From Acidobacteriaceae bacterium (GTDB lineage: Bacteria; Acidobacteriota; Terriglobia; Terriglobales; Acidobacteriaceae), in NCBI GenBank assembly GCA_030049955.1, contig JASIJX010000335.1:1-63716 (forward strand): a stretch of DNA of 63,716 nucleotides. Reading direction: 5' to 3'. Below the pieces are notes generated by a model. The model was not told the DNA's origin. It ran no database searches and saw only the letters and a list, made by a program, of their open reading frames with translations. The position numbers were made by a program, and so were the translations under genes. Shown piece by piece: positions 38,922-48,154 of this stretch; positions within the stretch are counted from its first letter, which is position 1, and every line of letters starts with the position of its first letter.

Positions 38922-40799
38922 TCATTTGCTCGGATTCGCATCGCTGTTCACCCCGGTGAAGCGGTAAACGTTTGATAGCGAGAGGAAGTAGATCGAATTG
39001 CCGCGTAGCGCGAAGCCTGCGGTAATCGGCTCAGGTGATTGCGCAACCAGAGTCGCCCGGTGCCGAGTATCATCGATCCGAAACACTCCTTCTTCTGCCA
39101 GGCCCCAGATCGTTCCGTCTTTCGCAGTGCCTACGCTGTTGTAGGCAACGCTGCGGAACGGGAGTTCCTGCCGCGCGATGACCTCGTAATGCTGGGGGTC
39201 AATCGTGAAGAGCGTGTTCCGTTGGTCGCGGATGGCTATCCCGTAAACCAGTCCGCTTGCCGAAGTAATCAGATCCGTAATGGAATTTGCGCCGGACACA
39301 GGAACAATCGACCACACAAGTTTTTTGCTGGCCCCATCCCACAGGAAGACTCGTGCTTCGGTTTCGGTCGGATGGCTCCCGCCGCCTCCCTCGATAGTGG
39401 TGCCGCCGACGATATTTCCGTTCCATAGAGCAAGCGAAACTACGCTCTGGTTGTGAACTAAATCTCCATACGCGTGCACGGATCCCGTCGACGCATCCCA
39501 CGCCACAAGCGGCCCCTCCAGTTGTCCGTACCCTGCAGTTCCGCCAACGTAGACCAGCCCGTCACCGCCCTCAATCATTGCTTGTGGTCGCCAGTGCCCG
39601 TCGGAACCTGCAAAATCCACCAGAGTAGGATTCCCATCCTTCGCGGGCCCCACCTTCTCTGCCGGATCGTACGACATCAGCGGCGCAAGGCCTGCATAGG
39701 CGCCCATCAGCAGGAGCTTTCGATGCGCGAGAAAAGAGTATACTTCTCCCTCGCCCAGATGGCCAATGTTCTCAATGCGGCGACTCGCGAGATCGACCCT
39801 CACAAAATGGATAGGCAGGATCGAGCTGCCGTAGAGCACGTTATCGGGACCGAAGCCGATTCGGAACAACTGCAGATTCTCGCCTTGATAGGCGATCTTC
39901 AATTTGGTTTCGTGGTGTGTCTTTGGGTCGAGTACCATCATCATGCCATCTGGCTCGAGACGAACAACACGGCCATCCTTCAATACATCCGCATTTAAGG
40001 TCTGCACTTTCTCCGAGGCCGGAATCTCGCGCACCGTAAAGCCGCAAAGCGAAAACAACCTGTCGCCAACGGTTGCATACACCTTCCCGTCGATGCCGAG
40101 GTAAGGTTGGGCGGTTCCGACGATCTGCGCGTCATTAGGCAGCACCTCGCGCATTTTGCCGTCGCGAGTGTCGTAGACGGCCACATTCGCTTTCGCCGTT
40201 CCGATGCCCATATACAGGTATCCGTCGTGATCAGCGACGATCCATCGTCCGTACTTCTCCGTTGGGTCCATTTTCCCCAGGTCGCTGAGCTTTCCGGTTG
40301 CCGGATCGTAGCGCACCAGGCGGCATCCCGGATACGTGACGCCGTAGAGCTTCTTATCTGCACCGAACGTTACATCCCAGATGTACTCCTCGTCATTGCT
40401 CGGCCGGCCGAGGTCAATGAGCCTGTGCGCCTTGCGATCCAGTCGCAGGAAGTGCGCGTGCGGCAGTGTTCCCAGGTAAATGTCACCGTCCTGGCCCTCG
40501 GCAATATTGCGTGCTCCAAATTCTCCCTTCACCGGGCTATGAAACACCTCAGCGGCCCCCGTGTCGGGATCGATCGCGACAACATCAAGGGTGGTATCGT
40601 CGTAAAGATAGCTGGCGTAAATGCGTTCGGACCCAGGCGTGGGGCCAGGTGCCGCGGTGCTTGCCACCAACCCACCGAGCGCGCGGTAACTGGCGATCAG
40701 GTCGAACTGCGCGGTTGCTGCCTGCCCTGCCTGAGCAGCGCAAATGCCGCTTGCCGTTAGCAGCGCAATCGCGCCAGCAAGTTTAGTGCCGTAGCGCAT
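38922..40799 (-). CDS. Secreted beta-propeller protein of unknown function
   Basis: 625 aa from MRYGTKLAGA, chosen because AAAGGGG precedes it and a signal peptide follows (cleavage near AAQAGQA). Repeated strands such as DGDIYLGTLPHAHFLRLD, DKKLYGVTYPGCRLVRYD, DGYLYMGIGTAKANVAVYD and DGLVYVGGTAGYGQLEGP indicate a six- to seven-bladed propeller of the quinoprotein/SMP-30-like kind. No PQQ-binding or catalytic motifs identified. 49 bases after the PLP-enzyme gene, probably cotranscribed with it and the ceramidase-like gene. Confidence 0.75.
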   Translation of the reverse strand: MRYGTKLAGAIALLTASGICAAQAGQAATAQFDLIASYRALGGLVASTAAPGPTPGSERIYASYLYDDTTLDVVAIDPDTGAAEVFHSPVKGEFGARNIAEGQDGDIYLGTLPHAHFLRLDRKAHRLIDLGRPSNDEEYIWDVTFGADKKLYGVTYPGCRLVRYDPATGKLSDLGKMDPTEKYGRWIVADHDGYLYMGIGTAKANVAVYDTRDGKMREVLPNDAQIVGTAQPYLGIDGKVYATVGDRLFSLCGFTVREIPASEKVQTLNADVLKDGRVVRLEPDGMMMVLDPKTHHETKLKIAYQGENLQLFRIGFGPDNVLYGSSILPIHFVRVDLASRRIENIGHLGEGEVYSFLAHRKLLLMGAYAGLAPLMSYDPAEKVGPAKDGNPTLVDFAGSDGHWRPQAMIEGGDGLVYVGGTAGYGQLEGPLVAWDASTGSVHAYGDLVHNQSVVSLALWNGNIVGGTTIEGGGGSHPTETEARVFLWDGASKKLVWSIVPVSGANSITDLITSASGLVYGIAIRDQRNTLFTIDPQHYEVIARQELPFRSVAYNSVGTAKDGTIWGLAEEGVFRIDDTRHRATLVAQSPEPITAGFALRGNSIYFLSLSNVYRFTGVNSDANPSK

Positions 40800-40848
40800 C
40801 AGTGCCCCTTTCCAGGAAAGCCTCGCTCGTTCGCTTCGCAGTGTCCCG

Positions 40849-41940
40849 CTACCGAACTTTGCCCCGCGCAGCAATCTTCCATGTGCCGACAACCTCGCCG
40901 CGCCGGGAAACGTAGATTTCATCGTGCATATTGATACATGTGCAAACATGATTGGGGATCACAGAGAGCACTTGGCCCACCGAGAAAGCGCTGTAGTCGC
41001 CTGCCTCCACAAATCCGTGCTCTTCATTGAGCTTCGAGAGGCCCGCGCCTTCCAGTTCCATAATTCGTCCGTAGCCACGTTTGGGGCCTGAGCTCAACAG
41101 GTCGGACGAAAACACTTTCGAGCCCGCGTCGACGATTACTTGTCCAGGCACACAGGTGGAGACGACCGTCGTCATCACTCGCACGGCGCAATCGTCCAGT
41201 TTGCAAAGGCCCTGGTAAAAGGTGTTCAGGTCGTTATACACATACGTGCCAGGACGTATCTCGGTAATGCCGGGAACCAGGTGAGACAGCTCTGCCGCTG
41301 GGGTCGACCCTGCGGAGACGATCTCCAGCGGCAAGCCGGCGCGGCGGCATGCGTCGATCGTGTGCTCCACGTCGTCGCTGAGCCGGCCAATCTCGTCGCT
41401 TCTACGCTGCTCGTCGCCCCAAACGCTACCGAAGTAGGTCATCAGCCCGCGCACCTGCACCCCTTTCAACGCGCGAATCGCCTTGCCCAATTCGGCGCAT
41501 GCTTCACCGGCCGCAACGCCGCACCGGTGCGATCCGGTGTCGAACTCCACCAGTACCCCTAGTGTGCATCCCGCCTCATGCGCGACCTGCGCGAGCCCCT
41601 TTGCCGTCTGCAGCGAATCCAAAGCAACCACAACGTCCACTCGGGATGCTAATGCCGCCAATCGCCGTAATTTCTCTTCGCCTACGATGGGGTGTGCGAC
41701 GAGAATCTGCTTTGTGCCGCTTTCGGCCATCACCTCGGCTTCACCCACTTTCGCGACCGTGAGCCCACGCGCTCCCTGTGCCAATTGCATGCGCGCCACT
41801 TCCAGCGTCTTGTGTGTTTTGGTGTGCGGACGCAAACCAAGCCCATGCGCTGCACAGTAGGCCGACATGCGATCGAGATTGCGCTCGAGTACATCCAGAT
41901 CCACTACGATGGCCGGCGTTGAAACCTCTGTAACGCGCAT
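40849..41940 (-). CDS. DSD1-family PLP enzyme (D-threonine aldolase / D-serine dehydratase-like)
   Basis: 363 aa, fold type III. N-terminal alanine-racemase-like barrel with the PLP Lys41 in RPHTKTHK, the phosphate-binding and substrate segments LVEFDTGSHRCGV, SAGSTPA and EIRPGTYVYND, and the C-terminal D-serine-dehydratase-like domain with the metal ligands His and Cys in PNHVCTCIN. Reaction in the family: cleavage of beta-hydroxy-D-amino acids or dehydration of D-serine, metal-dependent. Located 10 bases after the ceramidase-like gene. Fits the D-amino-acid theme with the N-acyl-D-amino-acid deacylase at 50 kb. Confidence 0.88.
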   Translation of the reverse strand: MRVTEVSTPAIVVDLDVLERNLDRMSAYCAAHGLGLRPHTKTHKTLEVARMQLAQGARGLTVAKVGEAEVMAESGTKQILVAHPIVGEEKLRRLAALASRVDVVVALDSLQTAKGLAQVAHEAGCTLGVLVEFDTGSHRCGVAAGEACAELGKAIRALKGVQVRGLMTYFGSVWGDEQRRSDEIGRLSDDVEHTIDACRRAGLPLEIVSAGSTPAAELSHLVPGITEIRPGTYVYNDLNTFYQGLCKLDDCAVRVMTTVVSTCVPGQVIVDAGSKVFSSDLLSSGPKRGYGRIMELEGAGLSKLNEEHGFVEAGDYSAFSVGQVLSVIPNHVCTCINMHDEIYVSRRGEVVGTWKIAARGKVR

Positions 41941-41950
41941 CCTTCGGCCC

Positions 41951-43345
41951 TCACTTGCCTTGTGCGTTTTCCCGGAAAATCTTCAGCAACTGGTCCAGCG
42001 CCGAGTCAACGAGCTTTTCGCCTGCGCCCTGGGGCAAGCGCGCGGCCGTTGGTTCGTAGTTACCCTCTTCATAGGCGATCCGGTTGGGTATATAGACCAG
42101 TGCGCCGTTCGCCAGTTCTGCAAGGATGGTAACGGGGAAGGGCGAATCTTCTTTAAGCTGTAGTCCGAATTCCGCGAACATTTCGCCGGGGAATCCGACG
42201 ATTGCCACCTTGTCACCCAGCGTGAACACTTGCACCTCGGCTTCGAGCGGCTTGCCGTCACGCGCGTTCAACTCCAGGATGCGCGCGGCTTTGACCAAGT
42301 CGAGGAAAGGCGCGGCTTGCGGAGTGTTGTACGTCGCTTGCGTGCGCGTGGCCCAGTCGATTTCCGCTTGCGTATACCGTGGCACCGGAAAATGCAACAC
42401 TTCATCACTTACGCGAATTGGATAGGTGTCCGCCACCGGCGCCTTTTGGATCACCTTCAGAACATCGCCAGCCAGCACGGCGCCAATTCTCGACGCTTCC
42501 TGGTAGCTTCTCTGCGAATCGGGGGTGGAAACATCAATATGGACTACATTGCCAGCCGCTCCGATGGTGAACATCGGGAAAAAGCTGCCACCTTTGGCCA
42601 TTTTGAGAACCTGGCCAAGGGTGTAGGAAAAGTCTGCCGAAATCTTGAAGCCCCCCGTCGTGTCCTGGTGCAGCCCGAAGTTCACGTACGCAGCTATTGG
42701 CGTTTTTCCATCCGTCGATTCGAAATAAAGCACCGGCAATCCCGGATCCACGGGGCCTGCAGGTAAGGCGATTTTAGGATTAAGTTTGCCCGGATTCCAT
42801 CCGATGGTTCCGTCCTTCATGAAGAAACGGCGGTTGAAACTCAGTGTCTTTTCTTCTCCGATGCCTGTCCGCATCTCCACCGGTCCGAGATTCGAGTTCG
42901 CCTCGACGATGGCGTCTGCGATTTTGCCCGCTAGCGAATCGGTATACGTCTGTGCTACCTGCTTGTCCTTGCCTTCCAGGTTGTAGCGTGAAGGATTTGT
43001 AAGAACCACGGGCGTCGTGTGCGCGTGGGTTGCGCTGATCATTACATGATCCGGGGTCAAGCCGATTCGCTTTCGCACGATGCCTCGCGCGCTCTCCACG
43101 ATCTCGCGCGGGAGGGAAACCAGATCGAGGGCGGCCATGGCCACCTTCACCCCGCCCTGCTCCAGCACCATCGCTTTTACATGAAGAGGATCGTGTACAC
43201 CGGTGGCGTCACGGTTGTAGTAGTAGCCGGCCAGTGGCGCGCCCACCGGCGGAGTGATATCCGTCTCTGCTACGCCCAGCCGCAACTGCTGCGCATGCAA
43301 ACGAAGACCTGCAAATATGAGGACAAAAGTCAGCAGTTTTTTCAT
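41951..43345 (-). CDS. Neutral ceramidase-like hydrolase
   Basis: 464 aa from MKKLLTFVLIF (signal peptide, cleavage near LHAQQ). The neutral/alkaline non-lysosomal ceramidase N-terminal domain is recognisable: LGVAETDITPPVGAPLAGYY, ALDLVSLP, DHVMISATHAHTTP with zinc-binding His, and the later FPGEMFAEFG. The C-terminal Ig-like domain of true ceramidases is absent (family members 650-780 aa), as in many acidobacterial 'neutral/alkaline ceramidase' proteins in sugar-related clusters. An amidase reaction on an N-acyl substrate is likely; the lipid identity is doubtful. First gene of the minus operon, below a strong promoter. Confidence 0.82.
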   Translation of the reverse strand: MKKLLTFVLIFAGLRLHAQQLRLGVAETDITPPVGAPLAGYYYNRDATGVHDPLHVKAMVLEQGGVKVAMAALDLVSLPREIVESARGIVRKRIGLTPDHVMISATHAHTTPVVLTNPSRYNLEGKDKQVAQTYTDSLAGKIADAIVEANSNLGPVEMRTGIGEEKTLSFNRRFFMKDGTIGWNPGKLNPKIALPAGPVDPGLPVLYFESTDGKTPIAAYVNFGLHQDTTGGFKISADFSYTLGQVLKMAKGGSFFPMFTIGAAGNVVHIDVSTPDSQRSYQEASRIGAVLAGDVLKVIQKAPVADTYPIRVSDEVLHFPVPRYTQAEIDWATRTQATYNTPQAAPFLDLVKAARILELNARDGKPLEAEVQVFTLGDKVAIVGFPGEMFAEFGLQLKEDSPFPVTILAELANGALVYIPNRIAYEEGNYEPTAARLPQGAGEKLVDSALDQLLKIFRENAQGK

Positions 43346-43480
43346 GCCACCCCTGCACCGTTGGGTTGAAACGTGCTGTTGCCGTAATGTGTCGCGTCGT
43401 GTTCCGCATTCGCCGGCACTGTCGCCGTCAGTCGAGTGCCGATGGAGCTGCGCGCGGAGGGGAAATTTCTTGTCAATTAA

Positions 43481-43509
43481 CATCTAAACAGTGTAGATTC
43501 AGATGTCAA
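43481..43509 (-). promoter_or_regulatory. Strong promoter and inverted repeat for ceramidase operon
   Basis: On the minus strand, TTGACA (43509-43504), 17-base spacer, TAGATG (43486-43481). An inverted repeat ACATCT / AGATGT (about 43480-43506) overlaps the core promoter and could be an operator. The divergent GH20 gene starts at 43609. Confidence 0.6.
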
Positions 43510-43608
43510 TAGCAAACCATTTGTCTCTCTTACGAAATTTCGATTGCGCGGTAATTATCTGCAGTCGATCTGTTCCCTTTTCTGTCATCACGTTCCCAGG
43601 GTGTACGG

Positions 43609-45681
43609 ATGAAAATGCAAATAGGGTCTTGTCCCTCGACGGCGTTCGCCGCAATGTCCTGTTTACTCTTGGCAGCTTCTATTTCTGCGCAAGAGCAGCA
43701 CTCTCCGTTGCTGCCGGCTCCTGTAAAGGTGCAATACGGCACAGGCTACGTTGACCTCACTAGGCTTTGTGTCGCCCCTCTCACTTCTTCTGCGCCGGAA
43801 GATGCATTTGCGGTCACCACGCTGATCGATGGTGCGCATGGCGCGCTCTCTGCATGTGCCGGGCAGCAAAAGCCCTCCATCCAGCTTGAGCGCAGCGGCC
43901 CCGTAGCAGCCCTTCCCGTTCCTGGTGAAACGCCGGGCCCCGATTCGCGCGAGTCTTACACGATTACTATCTCAGCCGATGGCGTTGTGGTGCGCGGCCA
44001 CTCTTCTGCCGGTGAGTATTACGGCGTGCAAACGCTGCTGCAGATGATCGAATACGGCTCTGACGGCGCGCTGCGCCTTCCCTATGCGCATCTGGAAGAC
44101 TGGCCTGCGCTCGCATATCGCGGGACGCTGATGGACGCCGGCTCCGAAGGCCCGATGCTCACCTTCGACGAGGTGAAGCGCCAGATTGATTTCATCGCCA
44201 GGTGGAAGGGCAACCAGTACTTCTTCTACTCGGAGGGCAATATCGAGCTGCACGGCTACCCATTGCTCAATCCGCAGGCCCGCTTTACGCAGAAGCAGGT
44301 TCGGGAACTGGTTGCTTATGCCAGGGAGCGCCACATCGATGTGATCCCGGCCATCGAGATGTACGGCCATCTGCACGATCTATTCCGGATTGAGACCTAC
44401 TCCGGCCTCTCGGATTTTCCCCACGGCGGCGAGTTCGATGCCACGAATCCACGGGTGAAGGCGCTGCTTGCAGATTGGGCCGCCCAGATCGGCGCTCTGT
44501 TTCCCAGCCCATTCATTGACGTTGGTTTTGACGAGACCTGGAGCCTGCAGAAAGCCGCCGCGCAAACGGCCAACTCCACGCCTGTACAGCTTTTCATCCA
44601 GCAGCTCACGACTGTGACCAATCTGTTTCAGGCGCAAGGCAAAACCGTGATGGCCTACGCCGATATCATGGTCAAATTTCCCGGCATCGTGCAGTGGCTG
44701 CCCAAGGGCGTGGTGGCTCTGCCTTGGTGTTACGAGGCCCAGCCCGATCCGGAGTACCACCACTGGCTGGATCCGCTCATTGCAGACAACGTCCCGAATA
44801 TCGTCAGCTCGGGTGTCATGAGCTGGGATGAAATCGCTCCGGACTTCACCGTGACCTTCGACAATATTGGCACTCTGCTGGTGGCGGGACGTAGGTCGCA
44901 TTCGATGGGTTTGCTCAATACTCTCTGGACCGACAACGACCAGATGCTAATGCAGACGTCCTGGCCTGGCATCGCCTACGGAGCGGCCGCAGCATGGCAG
45001 CAGGCTCCGATGCAGCAAAAGACCTTCTTCCGTGAATATGCTACGGTCCAGTACCCAGCTGCGATCGCGCCGGATTTCGCCGCCGCGCTGACTAGCCTGA
45101 ACCAGGCCGAGCGGGACCTTCACGTGGCGGTGGGCGAGGAGACCACGCGCGAATTTTGGCGCGATCCTTTCACCGCGAGTTCGCTGAATGCCCTCGAGGG
45201 CAAATACGACGACCTGCGCCGCAGCCGTCTGGAAGCGGAAGATGCGCTAGCTCACCTCTACGCCGTCCAGCAGGCCGCGCCGCAGACGTCCCAACTGGAT
45301 AGCTTTCTTTTCGTCGCGCAGGCAGTGGACCTGGCCGGCATGAAGTTTATTTATGCGGGCGAAATTGCCAAGGCCTGGCAGTCCCTGCCGCCGAATCCGA
45401 CGCGCGAGCAGTTTGATGATGCGGTGGGGAGGGGCATCTCAAATGAAACCCACAGCCGCATGATGGACATGATGGATGGCATCACGGGCACGCGTGAGCT
45501 CTATCGCACGGCCTGGCTCGAACAGTACACACCCTACAGGATGGGAACGGCCCTCGGCCACTGGAATGCAGAGTTTCTGTTCTGGCTGCGCGCGCAACGT
45601 AACTTTGAGGATTTTAGACGCAGTTTCAAGAGCGGCCAAACGCTGCCTTCGCTGCACGATCTACTGATTATGCCGCAGTAG
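43609..45681 (+). CDS. GH20-like beta-N-acetylhexosaminidase
   Basis: 690 aa with signal peptide (~1-28). N-terminal GH20b-like beta domain (SYTITISADGVVVRGHSSAG, YYGVQTLLQMIE), then a barrel: AYRGTLMDAG, DFIARWKGNQYFFY, VIPAIEMYGHL, and FIDVGFDETW, which holds the Asp-Glu pair of GH20 in a variant setting (usual HIGGDE). A long helical C-terminal region (~500-690) may bind partners. Likely releases N-acetylhexosamines from chitin-, glycan- or peptidoglycan-derived oligosaccharides in the periplasm. Sits alone on the plus strand between two minus operons. Confidence 0.8.
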   Translation: MKMQIGSCPSTAFAAMSCLLLAASISAQEQHSPLLPAPVKVQYGTGYVDLTRLCVAPLTSSAPEDAFAVTTLIDGAHGALSACAGQQKPSIQLERSGPVAALPVPGETPGPDSRESYTITISADGVVVRGHSSAGEYYGVQTLLQMIEYGSDGALRLPYAHLEDWPALAYRGTLMDAGSEGPMLTFDEVKRQIDFIARWKGNQYFFYSEGNIELHGYPLLNPQARFTQKQVRELVAYARERHIDVIPAIEMYGHLHDLFRIETYSGLSDFPHGGEFDATNPRVKALLADWAAQIGALFPSPFIDVGFDETWSLQKAAAQTANSTPVQLFIQQLTTVTNLFQAQGKTVMAYADIMVKFPGIVQWLPKGVVALPWCYEAQPDPEYHHWLDPLIADNVPNIVSSGVMSWDEIAPDFTVTFDNIGTLLVAGRRSHSMGLLNTLWTDNDQMLMQTSWPGIAYGAAAAWQQAPMQQKTFFREYATVQYPAAIAPDFAAALTSLNQAERDLHVAVGEETTREFWRDPFTASSLNALEGKYDDLRRSRLEAEDALAHLYAVQQAAPQTSQLDSFLFVAQAVDLAGMKFIYAGEIAKAWQSLPPNPTREQFDDAVGRGISNETHSRMMDMMDGITGTRELYRTAWLEQYTPYRMGTALGHWNAEFLFWLRAQRNFEDFRRSFKSGQTLPSLHDLLIMPQ

Positions 45682-45695
45682 GCAGTGCGGCGGTT

Positions 45696-46679
45696 TTACT
45701 TTTGTTCGTCTTTTCCCCTACGCTGAAGGTCCGCGTACTCGGCTGTAAGCCGCCGTATCTTATAGTTGAAGTCAATGAATTTCTCTTCCCATGCTTTGGC
45801 TTCTTCAGGCGTGTACTGGTAGAAGCCATGCCGGTTCGAGATGCCGCGACCGCCGCTCTCCACCACGTCGCGCATCAGTTTGGGAATTTCGGGACTGCTC
45901 GACAGGTCGGGCAGCAGATCGCGCATGACCCGGTGATAGCCTTCGATACCCATCATGTCCATGTAGCGGAAGGGACCGGCGAAGGGAATCCACCAGCCGA
46001 CGTCATTGCGCAACGACCGGTCCACGTCCTCCACGGTGCAGACTCCTGAGTCCACCAGGTAGCAGGCCTCGCGAAACATCGCGTAGGAGATGCGGTTGGT
46101 GATAAAACCGCGAATCTCCTTTCGCAGCTTAGATGGTTCTTTTCCCCACGCCAGCGCAAGCTCGTTAACTTGGTCCAGATACTCCAGCGCCGTAGCTTTG
46201 CCCGGAATGATCTCCATGAAGCGAGTAATGTGCGCAGGCTCGTCCCAATGGAGCCCGAGGATCCGCTCGGGATGCTTTGCGTCCTCCTGCATGTACGAAA
46301 CCGGCAGAGCCGAGGTGTTGGTGGCGAGAATGCAGTCGGGAGCAACCACCTGTTCGGTGCGGTGCAGGAGTTCTCGCTTCAGCTTCAGGTCCTCTGTGAC
46401 GGATTCGAAAACGATTCGTGCTTCGGCGATATCGCGCAACTCTGCCGTCATACGGAAGCGCTCCACGACGGTTTGAAGCGGCTCTGTGAGCAGCCCTTCT
46501 TCGGCCATCTCTACCAGCAGTTCGCGAACCCGTTCCGGTGTGCCCGCGCTTTCCTCCAGGTTATCCGTCACGCCGGTTACACGATGCCCGGCGGCCATCA
46601 GACATGCCGCTATGCTGCGGCCCATCAGCCCCAGCCCGATCACTGCAACCGGGCTCCCCTTGCGCTCTCCCTTGGTCAT
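45696..46679 (-). CDS. 3-hydroxyacyl-CoA dehydrogenase-family NAD-dependent dehydrogenase
   Basis: 327 aa: Rossmann motif GLGLMG (17-22), catalytic-type segment with TNTSALPV, HWDEPAHITRFMEII (His of the HCDH active site) and the C-terminal helical domain with FITNRISYAMFREACYLV and DVDRSLRNDVGWW. The family includes L-gulonate and L-carnitine dehydrogenases as well as 3-hydroxyacyl-CoA dehydrogenases; no crotonase domain is fused, so a stand-alone hydroxy-acid oxidation is likely. Cotranscribed with the APC permease 14 bases upstream. Confidence 0.85.
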   Translation of the reverse strand: MTKGERKGSPVAVIGLGLMGRSIAACLMAAGHRVTGVTDNLEESAGTPERVRELLVEMAEEGLLTEPLQTVVERFRMTAELRDIAEARIVFESVTEDLKLKRELLHRTEQVVAPDCILATNTSALPVSYMQEDAKHPERILGLHWDEPAHITRFMEIIPGKATALEYLDQVNELALAWGKEPSKLRKEIRGFITNRISYAMFREACYLVDSGVCTVEDVDRSLRNDVGWWIPFAGPFRYMDMMGIEGYHRVMRDLLPDLSSSPEIPKLMRDVVESGGRGISNRHGFYQYTPEEAKAWEEKFIDFNYKIRRLTAEYADLQRRGKDEQK

Positions 46680-46693
46680 CTTCGCATCATCCC

Positions 46694-48031
46694 TTATTCG
46701 CTAAAGTGCAGTTGTACTGGAGCACGATTGAAACCGCGCGTCAGGGTGGTCAGGTAAACCAGCCCGATAATCAACCAGGTGGCTCCAATCTCCTTAGCCA
46801 GGCGTGGCAGGCTAATCCAGATCACCGTACAGAAAAGAAAGCCGGCAATGGGGGCAGCCACATCCCTCCACAGGCTGGCGAAACTTCGCCGCCTATAGAA
46901 GGTACGCATGGCTGCGAGATTCACCCCCATGAAAGCGATGAACGCTCCGAAGTTCAGCACTTCGGCAGCGTGTTCGTAATTCATCAGCATCGATCCTGCA
47001 AGTGTGATGGCTCCAATCAGCAGTATGTTGAAAACCGGTGTGCCGTGGCCATCGAGACGCCCGAATGCCGAGCGCGGCAGGACACCGTCGCGGCCCATCC
47101 CATAGAGCAGACGCGCCGCCCCAAGCTGCCCGGTAAGCGTGGTACCGATGCACGCCACAAACAGCGTCAATGCCATTGCCTGAAACAGCCACGGGCCCCC
47201 TGCCCGTCCGCATACGTCCAGAAATGCGGTTTCAACATTCGGAAAATTGTTATAAGTGGGCCATACCCGTGCCGCCAGATAAATCTGCAACGAACTCATC
47301 AGCCCGGTGAGCAGGCAAACCAGCACGGTGGCGATCAGCACGTTCCGGCGCGGATTCTTCACATCCTCAGCGAGCGTCGTGACGCCATCGAACCCGATAT
47401 AGGTGAGCGCCGCAAACGACGTCGCTGTGAAAACCGCGCGCAAGTTGAACTCGACCGGGTTATAGATCGGCTGCAGGCTGAACAGCGCGTGAGTACCGCC
47501 GTGGAGGGCCAGGTAGCGAACCGCCATGACGAAAAACCATGCGATGATCACGCACATGGCGAAGAGCAACGCGATATTCGATTTCGCGGCAGATCGTATG
47601 CCGGCCACGTTGAGTCCAGTGATGAGGACAGTAAGCACCCCCACCCAGGCGGCATACGGCACCCCTGGGACAAGCCGCGTCAGGGTGAGCGCAGCGTAGA
47701 TCATGCTGACGATCGGTACAATAAGGTAATCGAGCACCATCGCCCATCCAGCGAGGAAGCCCATGTGCGCGTTCAAGCCGCGGGATACATAGGTATAGGC
47801 CGAGCCCGCCGAAGGATAAACAGATGCCATGCGCCCGTAGCTGACGGCGGTCAGCATCATAGCGCACATGGCAATCAGCACTGTCGTTACCATTTGCCCG
47901 TGTGATAATTGCTGCGCCACTCCAAACAGCCCCACGGCCGCAATCGGCTGGATCAATACGATTCCATAAAAGACCAGGTCCCAGAGTCCGAGGACCCTGT
48001 TTAGGCCGGGAGCTGCCTGAGTGCTCGACAA
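46694..48031 (-). CDS. APC-family amino acid permease
   Basis: 445 aa from the TTG start, chosen because GGAAGGAGG lies 5-6 bases upstream and the protein then begins right before helix 1 (GLNRVLGLWDLVFYGIVL). Twelve helices; family marks are GSAYTYVSRGLN, FAALTYIGFDGVTTLAEDVK and GAARLLYGMGRDG. Exchanges or imports amino acids or amines. Divergently arranged with the aminotransferase gene; the 120-base gap contains both promoters. Likely supplies the substrate for the aminotransferase. Confidence 0.87.
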   Translation of the reverse strand: MSSTQAAPGLNRVLGLWDLVFYGIVLIQPIAAVGLFGVAQQLSHGQMVTTVLIAMCAMMLTAVSYGRMASVYPSAGSAYTYVSRGLNAHMGFLAGWAMVLDYLIVPIVSMIYAALTLTRLVPGVPYAAWVGVLTVLITGLNVAGIRSAAKSNIALLFAMCVIIAWFFVMAVRYLALHGGTHALFSLQPIYNPVEFNLRAVFTATSFAALTYIGFDGVTTLAEDVKNPRRNVLIATVLVCLLTGLMSSLQIYLAARVWPTYNNFPNVETAFLDVCGRAGGPWLFQAMALTLFVACIGTTLTGQLGAARLLYGMGRDGVLPRSAFGRLDGHGTPVFNILLIGAITLAGSMLMNYEHAAEVLNFGAFIAFMGVNLAAMRTFYRRRSFASLWRDVAAPIAGFLFCTVIWISLPRLAKEIGATWLIIGLVYLTTLTRGFNRAPVQLHFSE

Positions 48032-48154
48032 ACCTGCCTCCTTCCGCCCGGTTAACGGACACATGCACGTCCAATGGGCGGCTTGGGCTTTTCCCAAATC
48101 GCCTTGACTTTAGGTGTCCATTACATCACTATAAGGGCCGGGACCAATTGAAAC